Below are positions 1 through 6,559 of a stretch of 8,149 bases of DNA, in pieces. Every line of letters starts with the position of its first letter. Within the stretch, counting starts at the first letter, position 1. Origin of the DNA: Holosporales bacterium (lineage in GTDB: Bacteria; Pseudomonadota; Alphaproteobacteria; BNTO01). Below the pieces are notes generated by a model. That model did no database searches and was not told the DNA's origin. It saw only the letters and a program-made list of their open reading frames with translations. A program made the position numbers and the translations under genes. Where the stretch lies: positions 1-8,149 of the forward strand of contig JAISCJ010000075.1 of NCBI GenBank assembly GCA_031265645.1, given 5' to 3'.

Positions 1-1
1 A

Positions 2-624
2 TTCAAAACGCAGCTGCGGGCTTTTTCTGCTCTTATCGGTGAATGGCAAGGAATCCTCGTCAGTGATGGTTACGGAGTGTATCGGCAATGGGCGCACGGC
101 TGGCAGACATGCCTCGCGCACCTGATCCGGCGGGCCAAGGACCTTGCGGAACGATCCGATCCTGCCCTTTCCAAACCCGGCACTTGGGTGCTTTCGGCGT
201 TGCGGCTGCTGTGCCGCATGGCGAAAGATCGTCCCTGTAATGGGGAGTGGGTCGCATTTTATGCTCGTTTTATGCGCCTCAACGGCCTTTATCATGACCG
301 CAAAGATGAGGTAGGTCAGCTTGTGCGCCTTTTCGTTGCGAACTTGACCATCTCTGGCTCTTCCTTGAAGAGCAAGGCATTGCGCCGACCAATAATCACG
401 TGGAGCGGACCTTGCGATATGCGGTGCTGTGGCGCAAACGCAGCTTTGGAACGCGGGTTGAAAAAGGGAACCGATTTGTCGAACGCATCCTCAGTGTCCG
501 CCAGATCTGCCGCCTACAAGGGAAAAGGGTATACCCTGTCCTTGTGGATGCCATGCATGCTTTCATAAACGGAACTGAGCCCGATTTGACCTGGATCCGT
601 GACCTGAACCCTGCTACCCCGTGA
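2..624 (+). pseudogene. IS66-family transposase (TnpC-type) C-terminal part, frameshifted and cut by the window edge
   Basis: This is the DDE-transposase C-terminal half of an IS66 element. Reading frame 2 from the left edge gives the typical block SDGYGVYRQW (a catalytic Asp codon at 65-67), then QTCLAHLIRRAKDLAER, a Cys-His rich stretch characteristic of IS66, and ends in DRKDEVGQLVRLF near 334. The match continues in frame 1 from about 340 with ELDHLWLFLEEQGIAPTNNH, the catalytic Glu codon at 403-405 (HVERTLRYAVLWRKRSFGT), and the C-terminus PVLVDAMHAF...DLTWI, stopping at 622-624. The change from frame 2 to frame 1 fits loss of one base between about 330 and 340 and separates the catalytic Asp from the Glu, so the gene is dead unless the base call is wrong. 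The first catalytic Asp and the start lie upstream of the window. Family assignment is secure from motif recognition; the subgroup is not. Confidence 0.9.
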
Positions 625-632
625 GCGCTTAC
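621..632 (+). repeat. Right-hand terminus (IR) of the first IS66 element
   Basis: The sequence gtgagcgcttac reads GTAAGCGCTCAC on the other strand, the GTAA-type start expected of an IS66 terminal inverted repeat. It overlaps the transposase stop codon (622-624). Immediately to its right (633 on) the sequence switches to the interior of another IS66 transposase gene, marking the insertion junction. The matching left end and the expected 8-bp target duplication (first flank atcacgcg, 633-640) would lie left of the window. Confidence 0.65.
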
Positions 633-862
633 ATCACGCGGAACGGACTTTGCGATATGCGGTACTGTGGCGCAAACGCAGCTTTGGCACGCGGGTCGAA
701 AAAGGTGACCGCTTTGTCGAACGCATCCTCAGTGTACGCAAGACCTGTCGCCTCCAAGGGAAAAGGGTATTCCCTGTCCTTGTGGACGCCATGCGCGCTT
801 TCAAGCACGGCACAGAGCCCGATCTGACTTGGATCCATGATCTAAAGACGGCTACCCCGTGA
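633..862 (+). pseudogene. 3' fragment of a second IS66-family transposase gene
   Basis: This encodes the last ~76 codons of an IS66 transposase: HAERTLRYAVLWRKRSFGT (catalytic Glu codon 641-643), FVERILSVRKTCRLQGKR, then PVLVDAMRAF...DLTWI, with the stop at 860-862. It aligns without gaps to the end of the preceding copy (393-624) with about 31 base differences in ~230, roughly 86% identity by hand count. Many differences are at third codon positions. The copies are therefore diverged relatives rather than a recent tandem duplication. The fragment has no start and begins exactly at the terminus of the first element. Confidence 0.88.
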
Positions 863-870
863 GCGCATAC
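859..870 (+). repeat. Right-hand terminus (IR) of the second IS66 element
   Basis: The sequence gtgagcgcatac matches the terminus at 621-632 at 11 of 12 positions and sits in the same place relative to the transposase stop codon. From 871 on the sequence no longer resembles IS66 and becomes AT-richer, so this is taken as the outer edge of the insertion debris and the left border of the cargo block. Confidence 0.55.
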
Positions 871-1229
871 AATTATAGACCCAGTTATATTTCTTGTGGT
901 ATCTCCCTGGACCTGATTAAGATTCCCTGAACTGTGATTGACAATGCCGTATCCGCCAGAATTAAAATTTTGTGAGCAGTATCCTCTCAGAAAAAGTCCA
1001 TGATAATTTGGTACGGTTGAACCGACGATTGCGTACAGTTCCGGATATGCGCAAATGCGGGCTTAATTACCTACGGCATCGAGCGTATCATATAACACAC
1101 AGCGATGTTAATCGGGTGGTTGTCTGGTGCTGCTGGTTGCACTCCAGTGACCAAGCCTCTCAGCATATCTAATTCCACAGTCAACGTCGAAGAACAAAAC
1201 TATAATACGTATCTAAGTTAAAATTGGAA
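871..1229. other. Intergenic stretch with no recognisable gene
   Basis: About 360 bases lie between the IS66 debris and the 3' end of the SIR2-STAND gene. The longest plus-strand reading (972-1172, 66 codons) begins at a non-ATG codon, has no clear ribosome-binding site, a Trp/Cys/His-rich end and no family resemblance I can see. I do not call it a gene. A short palindrome (cggttgaaccg, 1014-1024) is present. No poly-T terminator follows the minus-strand gene. The stretch may be decayed mobile-element sequence, but I cannot assign it. Confidence 0.5.
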
Positions 1230-3821
1230 TTATAAATACACATCTTGGTGTCCAGGATATGCTTCACCTAAGTGATAGTGAAATTTTAAAATTTCGGACA
1301 CAACATGGGCCATTTGCAAATCTCTAATATTGCTGCTGTGAGAATATTCTTCTACTAATTTGCATAAAATATTTTTTTCATAAATTTGGATATGGTCTTT
1401 TCTATGTTTAAAAAAAGATCTTAATGTTTGCAGATCCCACCATCGCAATTGAATTGACCGTCTGTTTTCGTCTGCTATTCTTGTAAAAAGAATATCCCTT
1501 GTTCTAGCCCACGAACACCCATTATCTTTAAATTCATGAAGATCACCACGTACATCACCAAAATATATTAATTGAACAGAACGATTGATCAAATCTAATT
1601 CAGCTGATTGTTCTAATTCTTTCATAAACTCTGTTTCAATATCTATTTCCCCATGTAAAATTGCACCTAATGCCGCTGCTCTATGGGATAATATATTTTT
1701 ATCATTATGAAAAGCCTGTTTCAAAATATCAGGGCAAGTGTCCATTTGAAGTCGTCCAATGTAGTAAAGAGCATGTTCTGCTTCTCTGCAATTGTTAGAC
1801 TCTAAGTATATCGTACTTAAATGTTTAAGAGTTTCTTTTCGCTGTTCATCTGATAAATGTGAAAAAGCTTCGCGAATAAAGCTATTCACATCATCATTAA
1901 AAGCCAAAGAAATGCTTATTTTTTTTCTCGATTTTGATTTGAGCGTGTCAACGAAGTCGCGAGAAAGTAGGTACTCCATGTATGTCTCATGCCAAAATTG
2001 GATTGATATTTTTCCATTCTTGTTTTTTTTATTCAATAAAATATCGACTACAGATTCTTTTGAGTTTACTTTTAGTTCGCGATGCTGTTGTATTGAAACT
2101 TTATAACCTTGTCTTGATTTATAAATATTTTTCGCTATAGAAATATGCCTATTATTTATCCAATATATATCTTTTGGAGAAAGTTTAATTCTTTTTCCTT
2201 CATAGCGAAGGAAGTGGTTGTAAAACATATCGTATAATTCAAATTTCGTATTCGGAGGTTGGTCAATATCAGAATCACAAGAATGACCAGATGCAATAAA
2301 CAGTGCTAAAATTAAATTAAGCGGTGTATGTAGTAGCTTGTTAAATTCATTGTTATTAAGCCATGCGATGATAATCTTCTGTGCATCAAAACAACCTGTT
2401 TTTTGAGAAAACTGATTAATAAAGTCAAAAACTTGCTCATCGGTTAATGGCTGCACTTCAAAAACGTAGCTAGCAGCGTTTAATATTTTTTTTACGCTTG
2501 ATTTCTTGGAATAAAAATCCTTTCTACATGAAATCCAATATGGCTTTTTTAAAGATTCAATGATCAAAGCAACGGTCTCAAGAGAGGAGACTCCTAGTTC
2601 GTCTAGCCCGTCAATTACCAATGTTTCATCAATGCTTGTTAAATTTGTGGGAGAAAATGTTGCCAAATCATGAGCAGAAATAAATTTGATTTTATTATTA
2701 CGCGCGTCTTCCTCAAGCACCATTCGATGCAAAAGCGTTGACTTGCCAGAACCCGGCGGACCAATAACAGCAATTGTTTTAGAAGATAAATCTTGGTCTG
2801 TTAAATCGGAAGCATAAAGCAAATTCAAATTGAAGCTTTTTAGATTTTTGACAGCTACATCGATTAAAAGATCTGGCCAGAGTTGCTCAAAAGTTGGTCC
2901 TTGCTTATCAAATGAAGGCAAAAGAGGAGTGCGCAATATATCTGCAGCATTTAACAATTTACATGAATCGATTGACAGGTCTATTTTAATATCGCACCCA
3001 CAAGATTCGCTTAATTTCTGCATAAACGGTAAGAGATCGTTGTATGTTTCTCCATATGATATTTTTTTTAAAATTGATGCTTTCTGAGTAGAGTCCTCTG
3101 CTTCTTGCTTGGTAACTAACTGATAATGAAGTATACCTTTGTCAAAAAAGTGTTGGTTCAAAAAATTCAAAAGGCCGCCAACATTCGGATCACCTAGTCC
3201 ATCGCCAACACCAATTAAAAGAAGAGTATGACTTAATGATATGGATCTTTCTAAAGTTTGCATCATGGTGTTAGCAGTAATTGTATCATATGAGCTGCTA
3301 TTGAAGATGATACTATCAGAGTCGGTCCAAACGCCATGTATATGTCCAACGCCATACTTTATATCTTTCATGCATTGTTGGAACAGTGGATATTTCCATG
3401 TCTGAGAAGGAACACCGATGGCCGATTCAATTAAAGTATCATAATTTGTCGTTATAATTGGTGTATCCAACGATTTAATTATTTTGATAAGCTGCGAGTC
3501 AATAAGGGTTAAGTTTTTGAATGTATCCCCTATAAATCTAGTCCATTCGCCTGATGCCAAAAGACCACGATGAAGTTTATCAGCAGCAGATATGTAATCT
3601 TTGTCTTTAAAATCGTGCCGTGCCCTTTGAAGGCCGTTTTCGCCTTGTAAGATTATATTGTTGGCCGCACACCAATCAAGTCCATATTGAATCAGACCTG
3701 CCCAACTAGCACAAGTAGCATTTTTTGTAGCTGCAATTGACACTCCTGCGCCGCATAGGATAATGAGTTTATTCTTTTTTTTTGCGCGTACGATATGTTC
3801 TATAAACCCGAGCTGTGTCAT
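1230..3821 (-). CDS. SIR2-STAND (NACHT-like) anti-phage defence protein, Avs5-type architecture
   Basis: This is an 863-residue, two-module protein. The N-terminal SIR2-like NADase domain (about 1-280) has GAGVS (24-28), ASWAGLI (38-44), TTNYDTLIES (124-133, catalytic Asn126 by family analogy), GHIHG (159-163, His162 probably catalytic) and IGVGDGLGDPN (203-213). The STAND/NACHT-like NTPase follows, with Walker A GPPGSGKST (354-362), Walker B LVIDGLDEL (401-409), an SCR sensor-like motif (431-433) and VFEVQPLTDEQV (453-464). A winged-helix-like signature FWHETYMEYLLSRDF lies at 609-623. The C-terminus (~640-863) is alpha-helical in character and is the likely target-sensing part; I see no named repeat in it. 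Known Avs5 and SIR2-NACHT proteins detect phage components and deplete NAD+, and that role is inferred here. The gene is AT-rich relative to its flanks, monocistronic in appearance, and starts at the ATG preceded by GAGG 9 nt upstream. A non-defence STAND regulator is possible but less likely given the SIR2 domain. Confidence 0.88.
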   Translation of the reverse strand: MTQLGFIEHIVRAKKKNKLIILCGAGVSIAATKNATCASWAGLIQYGLDWCAANNIILQGENGLQRARHDFKDKDYISAADKLHRGLLASGEWTRFIGDTFKNLTLIDSQLIKIIKSLDTPIITTNYDTLIESAIGVPSQTWKYPLFQQCMKDIKYGVGHIHGVWTDSDSIIFNSSSYDTITANTMMQTLERSISLSHTLLLIGVGDGLGDPNVGGLLNFLNQHFFDKGILHYQLVTKQEAEDSTQKASILKKISYGETYNDLLPFMQKLSESCGCDIKIDLSIDSCKLLNAADILRTPLLPSFDKQGPTFEQLWPDLLIDVAVKNLKSFNLNLLYASDLTDQDLSSKTIAVIGPPGSGKSTLLHRMVLEEDARNNKIKFISAHDLATFSPTNLTSIDETLVIDGLDELGVSSLETVALIIESLKKPYWISCRKDFYSKKSSVKKILNAASYVFEVQPLTDEQVFDFINQFSQKTGCFDAQKIIIAWLNNNEFNKLLHTPLNLILALFIASGHSCDSDIDQPPNTKFELYDMFYNHFLRYEGKRIKLSPKDIYWINNRHISIAKNIYKSRQGYKVSIQQHRELKVNSKESVVDILLNKKNKNGKISIQFWHETYMEYLLSRDFVDTLKSKSRKKISISLAFNDDVNSFIREAFSHLSDEQRKETLKHLSTIYLESNNCREAEHALYYIGRLQMDTCPDILKQAFHNDKNILSHRAAALGAILHGEIDIETEFMKELEQSAELDLINRSVQLIYFGDVRGDLHEFKDNGCSWARTRDILFTRIADENRRSIQLRWWDLQTLRSFFKHRKDHIQIYEKNILCKLVEEYSHSSNIRDLQMAHVVSEILKFHYHLGEAYPGHQDVYL

Positions 3822-3830
3822 ATGATAAAA

Positions 3831-3834
3831 CCTC
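3831..3834 (-). promoter_or_regulatory. Ribosome-binding site of the SIR2-STAND gene
   Basis: On the minus strand GAGG stands 9 nt before the ATG at 3821-3819. It supports this ATG as the start; the SIR2 GAGVS motif then falls at residues 24-28, a normal distance from the N-terminus. Confidence 0.6.
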
Positions 3835-3886
3835 GTAAATAGCTTTAGGAAAAAATGAAGTAAAACGCTTTCTAGTTCCGGGAGTC

Positions 3887-3922
3887 ATATTGCGCTAGAA
3901 ATATAGTAATTAAGCGCAATAT
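3887..3922. repeat. Perfect 10-bp inverted repeat over the SIR2-STAND promoter (candidate operator)
   Basis: The arms atattgcgct (3887-3896) and agcgcaatat (3913-3922) are exact reverse complements separated by 16 bases. Arm-centre spacing is 26 bp, so the arms lie on roughly similar faces of the DNA helix. One arm falls inside the spacer of the predicted promoter and the other covers the predicted start of transcription, flanking the -10 box. This is the layout of a repressor operator. There is no T-run after either arm, so a terminator is unlikely. No regulator gene is visible in the window. Confidence 0.6.
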
Positions 3923-3928
3923 TTATAA
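3900..3928 (-). promoter_or_regulatory. Putative sigma70-type promoter of the SIR2-STAND gene
   Basis: Read on the minus strand, TTATAA (3928-3923, 4 of 6 to the -35 consensus) is followed after exactly 17 bases by TATATT (3905-3900, 5 of 6 to the -10 consensus). Transcription would start near 3893, leaving a leader of about 70 nt before the ATG at 3821. The region is AT-rich, so chance matches are easy. The coincidence with the inverted repeat at 3887-3922 raises my confidence somewhat. Confidence 0.4.
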
Positions 3929-4186
3929 TTTAAAGCATGCCGCACATGAAGGAGTACATGATACTTGTGCTCGTTAAAATTGATGAGCATATCCAACATT
4001 AGTGGAAAAACTGACATTTAAACCTGCTTCCGATAGGGTGAATTATTGCAATAAGAGAATCAAGTCCAGCCGTTTTGAGTGACTCGATGTTTTCACTGAC
4101 TTAGCCCAAACGTCAAGTGCGCCTGGAAGATAGGGCAAAGACTTGCATGCTTTTTTTCTAGATGCCCGTAGGAAGGCTAATACTAG
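3929..4186. other. Intergenic region between the HD gene and the SIR2-STAND promoter
   Basis: There is no gene I can support here. A short plus-strand frame at 3946-4002 (18 codons) lacks a properly spaced ribosome-binding site. A minus-strand stretch (about 4020-4100) reads as an uninterrupted protein-like segment but has no start, and stops lie upstream, so it could be an old gene remnant. No strong terminator hairpin follows the HD gene's stop at 4187-4189. Read-through from the operon into the SIR2-STAND gene is therefore possible. Confidence 0.45.
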
Positions 4187-4798
4187 CTAGCTCCCTTTTC
4201 TCTTGTATCCCAATTCCCAATATGGCTTGTCGCCCAAGTACTCATCTAGTTTTTTACCTATTATTTTTCCAATTTCATCCGCAATACTTATTCCGTAGCT
4301 TTTATATTTTTTAACATCAAGTCTATATTCACTCATATCTCCAACATTTTCCTTTGCATACATAAGCGCAGAAAAGATAATCTGCAGTTCCTCAGATGCC
4401 TCTGCAAGCCTTGCTTCAGTGGTATCTTTTTCATGAAATTCTTTTAACACATCATCTATGTCATCGACTACATTGTCAAAAATATCAGCTGTAATATTTT
4501 TCTCGGCGTTATCCTTAGCTTCCTTTATGTACGGCGCGGCCCTCCTTGGCATATCTGTCAACCTAGATTCCCCAGTTTCATGGAAAATTAGCATCGTCAA
4601 TACTCGTCCGATGTCTACTTTCTCTGGAATATGTTTTGATAAGATATATGCAATCATGGCTGATTCATAACAATGATCCGCGACCGACTCAGGATTTTTT
4701 ACACCAGCCATAAGCCAACCAGTCCTTGGAAGGCGTAAAAGATTATGTAATTCAGCAAAGCAATCCAATATTTGATTAGCCTTTGTTTGATTACTCAT
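4187..4798 (-). CDS. HD-domain phosphohydrolase, YfbR/HDDC2/OxsA-like nucleotidase
   Basis: This 203-residue protein has the typical length and fold signature of small HD-domain 5'-(deoxy)nucleotidases. The N-terminal block LLRLPRTGWLMAGV (20-33) and PESVADH (36-42) gives the first metal-ligand His42. The HD pair itself reads HETGES (73-78), that is His73-Glu74 with Glu77, followed by TDMP with Asp82. The spacing H-x-x-x-E-x-x-x-x-D matches E. coli YfbR, but the canonical Asp after His is Glu. The final metal-ligand Asp, usually in a D-K/E-L context, appears as Glu136 or Glu137 in AEASEELQ. The family removes phosphate from (deoxy)nucleoside phosphates in the cytoplasm; OxsA acts on the product of a B12 radical SAM partner. 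The ATG overlaps the stop of the upstream radical SAM gene by 4 bases (ATGA), so the two are translationally coupled and probably share one pathway. Substrate is not known. Confidence 0.85.
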   Translation of the reverse strand: MSNQTKANQILDCFAELHNLLRLPRTGWLMAGVKNPESVADHCYESAMIAYILSKHIPEKVDIGRVLTMLIFHETGESRLTDMPRRAAPYIKEAKDNAEKNITADIFDNVVDDIDDVLKEFHEKDTTEARLAEASEELQIIFSALMYAKENVGDMSEYRLDVKKYKSYGISIADEIGKIIGKKLDEYLGDKPYWELGYKRKGS

Positions 4799-6447
4799 TG
4801 AGGGCTCCTTTTGTCTAGTAGGTCTTTCGCAGAATTTATAGCGCAGTTTATGTGGTAATTCTCAGATAGTTCACTAGTATGTTCAATAAATTCATTTGCC
4901 AGTGTAGACACAGCTAATTGTGCGCTTTCTGCATAGAATTTTACGCCGTGTATAGCTGCATTTCTAAGAGAAGATAAGGTCTGGTAACGATAATTTCCTA
5001 GCAATGCACGTACAATACTAGTCTTATCTTTAAGAAGGCTACCATCTCCAAACCTAGTCAAATACTTCACGCGATATGTAAAGTCATATGTTCTCGTGTT
5101 TTCAGAACGTACATGCTTTACAAGATCTTCTACGTTTTTGTCTGCATATATATACCTATACTCAAGCGTGTTGAAATTGATATTCCGTTCATACAATTTG
5201 CGAGATTGTTTTATTTCTTCCGTTTCAATCAGTTTTAAATATCTAGAATGTTTTTGTAGTCTTAACTCACCTGTCGCCATTGAGACATATTGCGCTAATT
5301 CGTTAATCAGTAAAAAATTAGCATTCTCTGATACTTCACTCAAATTACATAAAGGATCTAACATTATGAAGCCAATTTCAAGGCGAATTCCCAAATCAAT
5401 AATAAATTTAGAAGCAATAATGCTTTCTTCTACTGTATGACATTTATTATATCTGATTAGTTGTGATGAGTTGCCTGACTCTATGCCCAAGAAAACTTTT
5501 TTTAATCCTATGTTTTTTAGCAACCTTAGGTTATTAATCTTATTGTTTTTTACATGTTCAGAATCACCACTTCTGAAAATAGAATGAATAGTAGTACTTA
5601 TATCAAATTTTGGAAAAATATCTGCGTTGCGTTCATATAAGTATTTTAAATCTTGAATAAAACTATCGACATCGCTTCCACCTAGAAAATCCTCATCTGC
5701 AAAAGTAACATGATCTATGTCCAATCTCTTTAGTTCAAGAAAATCTTTATGCAGTCTGTCAATTGGAAATCTGCGAAATTCGGACGGTGTCCCCTTTATG
5801 TCGGTGGCTCCACGAAGACAAAACGAACAAGAGGCCCATGAACATCCTCTGGAGGATTCAACAAATATTTGTGCTCCTGTTTCTTTCATTTTTTGCTGAT
5901 GGATTCTGAATGGTAATGGAACAGTATTCTTATCTACTAATACTCTTTTTGAGTATATAATATTTTTACTTTCAGCAATATATGCTAAATTTGATATATT
6001 AGATAACTGCTCTCCATTTTTGAAGGCGTTTATGATATCTACTATTGCATTATCACCTTCACCAATGACTATAATAAGTCTTGGATCTATATTGGCTAAT
6101 ATTTCTTCAGCAAGATAGGTTGGGAGAGGACCACCAAGGATAATCTTTTTATTATCATCAATGTAACTTGCAATACTACACTTCAATTTATACAATATAT
6201 CATAAGCACCGTACGGAACTGATATACAGATAATATGAGGGTTTTCATTGTCAATTAATGTTATTATTGGTTCTATTTCTTCTTTACCTATAGATACCAT
6301 ATCCAAAACAGATATTGAGTCTATATCGAATTTTAGATTCGTTGCAATCGCTCCTGCAATTAAAGACACTCCATGAGATTCTCCTATTGCAGGATATCTT
6401 TCTGAGTAAAGCCCAATAACCACTATGCGTAACGAAGCCTGCTTCAT
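4795..6447 (-). CDS. B12-binding-domain radical SAM protein
   Basis: This is a 550-residue radical SAM enzyme with an N-terminal cobalamin-binding-like Rossmann domain (about 1-150). It shows VVIGLYSERYPAIGESHG (9-26), CISVPYG (74-80), ILGGPLPTYLAEE (103-115) and VIGEGDNAI (127-135), a pattern typical of B12-dependent radical SAM proteins. No DxHxxG motif is seen, so cobalamin would bind without a lower His ligand, as in OxsB. The radical SAM core starts at SSRGCSWASCSFC, with cluster cysteines Cys202, Cys207 and Cys210 (spacing CX4CX2C). Core strands follow at HVTFADEDF (246-254), FLGIESGNSSQ (319-329) and EIGFIMLDP (357-365). The C-terminal ~170 residues are of no recognised family. Such enzymes use 5'-deoxyadenosyl radicals to methylate or rearrange unactivated carbons. 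The ATG follows an in-frame stop and has only a weak ribosome-binding site; a small ORF ends 11 nt upstream and the HD gene overlaps its end. RiPP methyltransferase or OxsB-like nucleotide chemistry are the main alternatives. Confidence 0.88.
   Translation of the reverse strand: MKQASLRIVVIGLYSERYPAIGESHGVSLIAGAIATNLKFDIDSISVLDMVSIGKEEIEPIITLIDNENPHIICISVPYGAYDILYKLKCSIASYIDDNKKIILGGPLPTYLAEEILANIDPRLIIVIGEGDNAIVDIINAFKNGEQLSNISNLAYIAESKNIIYSKRVLVDKNTVPLPFRIHQQKMKETGAQIFVESSRGCSWASCSFCLRGATDIKGTPSEFRRFPIDRLHKDFLELKRLDIDHVTFADEDFLGGSDVDSFIQDLKYLYERNADIFPKFDISTTIHSIFRSGDSEHVKNNKINNLRLLKNIGLKKVFLGIESGNSSQLIRYNKCHTVEESIIASKFIIDLGIRLEIGFIMLDPLCNLSEVSENANFLLINELAQYVSMATGELRLQKHSRYLKLIETEEIKQSRKLYERNINFNTLEYRYIYADKNVEDLVKHVRSENTRTYDFTYRVKYLTRFGDGSLLKDKTSIVRALLGNYRYQTLSSLRNAAIHGVKFYAESAQLAVSTLANEFIEHTSELSENYHINCAINSAKDLLDKRSPQ
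4805..4810 (-). promoter_or_regulatory. Ribosome-binding site of the HD gene, inside the radical SAM coding end
   Basis: AAGGAG on the minus strand stands 6 nt before the ATG at 4798-4796 and lies within the last codons of the radical SAM gene. Together with the ATGA overlap (4795-4798) it fixes the HD start and indicates coupled translation. Confidence 0.75.
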
Positions 6448-6458
6448 AATTACTTGTC

Positions 6459-6524
6459 TTATAACAAGCTGATGTTATTTGTTTTTTTTTCTGATTTGTT
6501 TGATTTTATTCTAAATAGCGTCAT
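6459..6524 (-). CDS. Small ORF (21 codons) leading the radical SAM-HD operon
   Basis: A 21-residue peptide, starting MTLFRIKSNKSEKK and ending in NNISLL, is encoded just before the radical SAM gene; its TAA stop (6459-6461) is 11 nt from that gene's ATG. It has the strongest ribosome-binding site in the window (AGGAGG, 8 nt from the ATG), whereas the radical SAM gene has almost none. The peptide is Lys/Ser/Asn-rich with no Cys, signal peptide or membrane segment. An A9 run lies in codons 12-15. Its most likely job is as a translated leader that recruits ribosomes and passes them to the radical SAM gene. It could also be a substrate peptide (RiPP-like) or the clipped end of an older gene. No homology is recognised. 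Confidence 0.5.
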   Translation of the reverse strand: MTLFRIKSNKSEKKTNNISLL

Positions 6525-6532
6525 GGGTAAAT

Positions 6533-6538
6533 CCTCCT
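6533..6538 (-). promoter_or_regulatory. Strong ribosome-binding site of the leader ORF
   Basis: A perfect AGGAGG on the minus strand sits 8 nt upstream of the ATG at 6524-6522. It is the only full consensus site near the 5' end of the operon, and it serves the 21-codon ORF rather than the radical SAM gene. Confidence 0.7.
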
Positions 6539-6559
6539 GTTAAGTCCCGTAATGAAAAT

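Larger units (their letters stand above)
1..870 (+). mobile_element. Nested remnants of two IS66-family insertion sequences
   Basis: This segment consists of the 3' part of one IS66-family element (to 632) joined directly to the last ~240 bp of a second, related IS66 element (633-870). Both carry the same transposase C-terminal coding region, in the same orientation, and both end just after the stop codon in a similar terminus (gtgagcgcttac and gtgagcgcatac). IS66 elements typically begin with GTAA, so their other end reads TTAC, as the first terminus does. The second copy starts mid-codon in the conserved N-H-x-E-R region, as expected if the first element inserted into the second one's transposase gene. 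The left ends of both elements lie outside the window. Neither remnant can make an active transposase. Confidence 0.85.

Noticed and set aside
633..862. Simple tandem duplication of the IS66 transposase end
   Set aside because: An intact IS terminus separates the copies, and they differ at about 14% of bases, which fits nested insertion of different elements better.
972..1172. Plus-strand 66-codon open frame between the IS66 debris and the SIR2-STAND gene
   Set aside because: Non-ATG start, no ribosome-binding site, odd composition with clustered Trp/Cys and no family resemblance.
3946..4002. Plus-strand 18-codon frame upstream of the SIR2-STAND gene
   Set aside because: GGAG is only 3 nt from the internal ATG and no site serves the first ATG; no other support.
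6462..6490. Programmed slippage at the A9 run fusing the leader ORF to the radical SAM protein
   Set aside because: The radical SAM frame contains a TAA two codons after the A-run, so no frame change yields a fusion.
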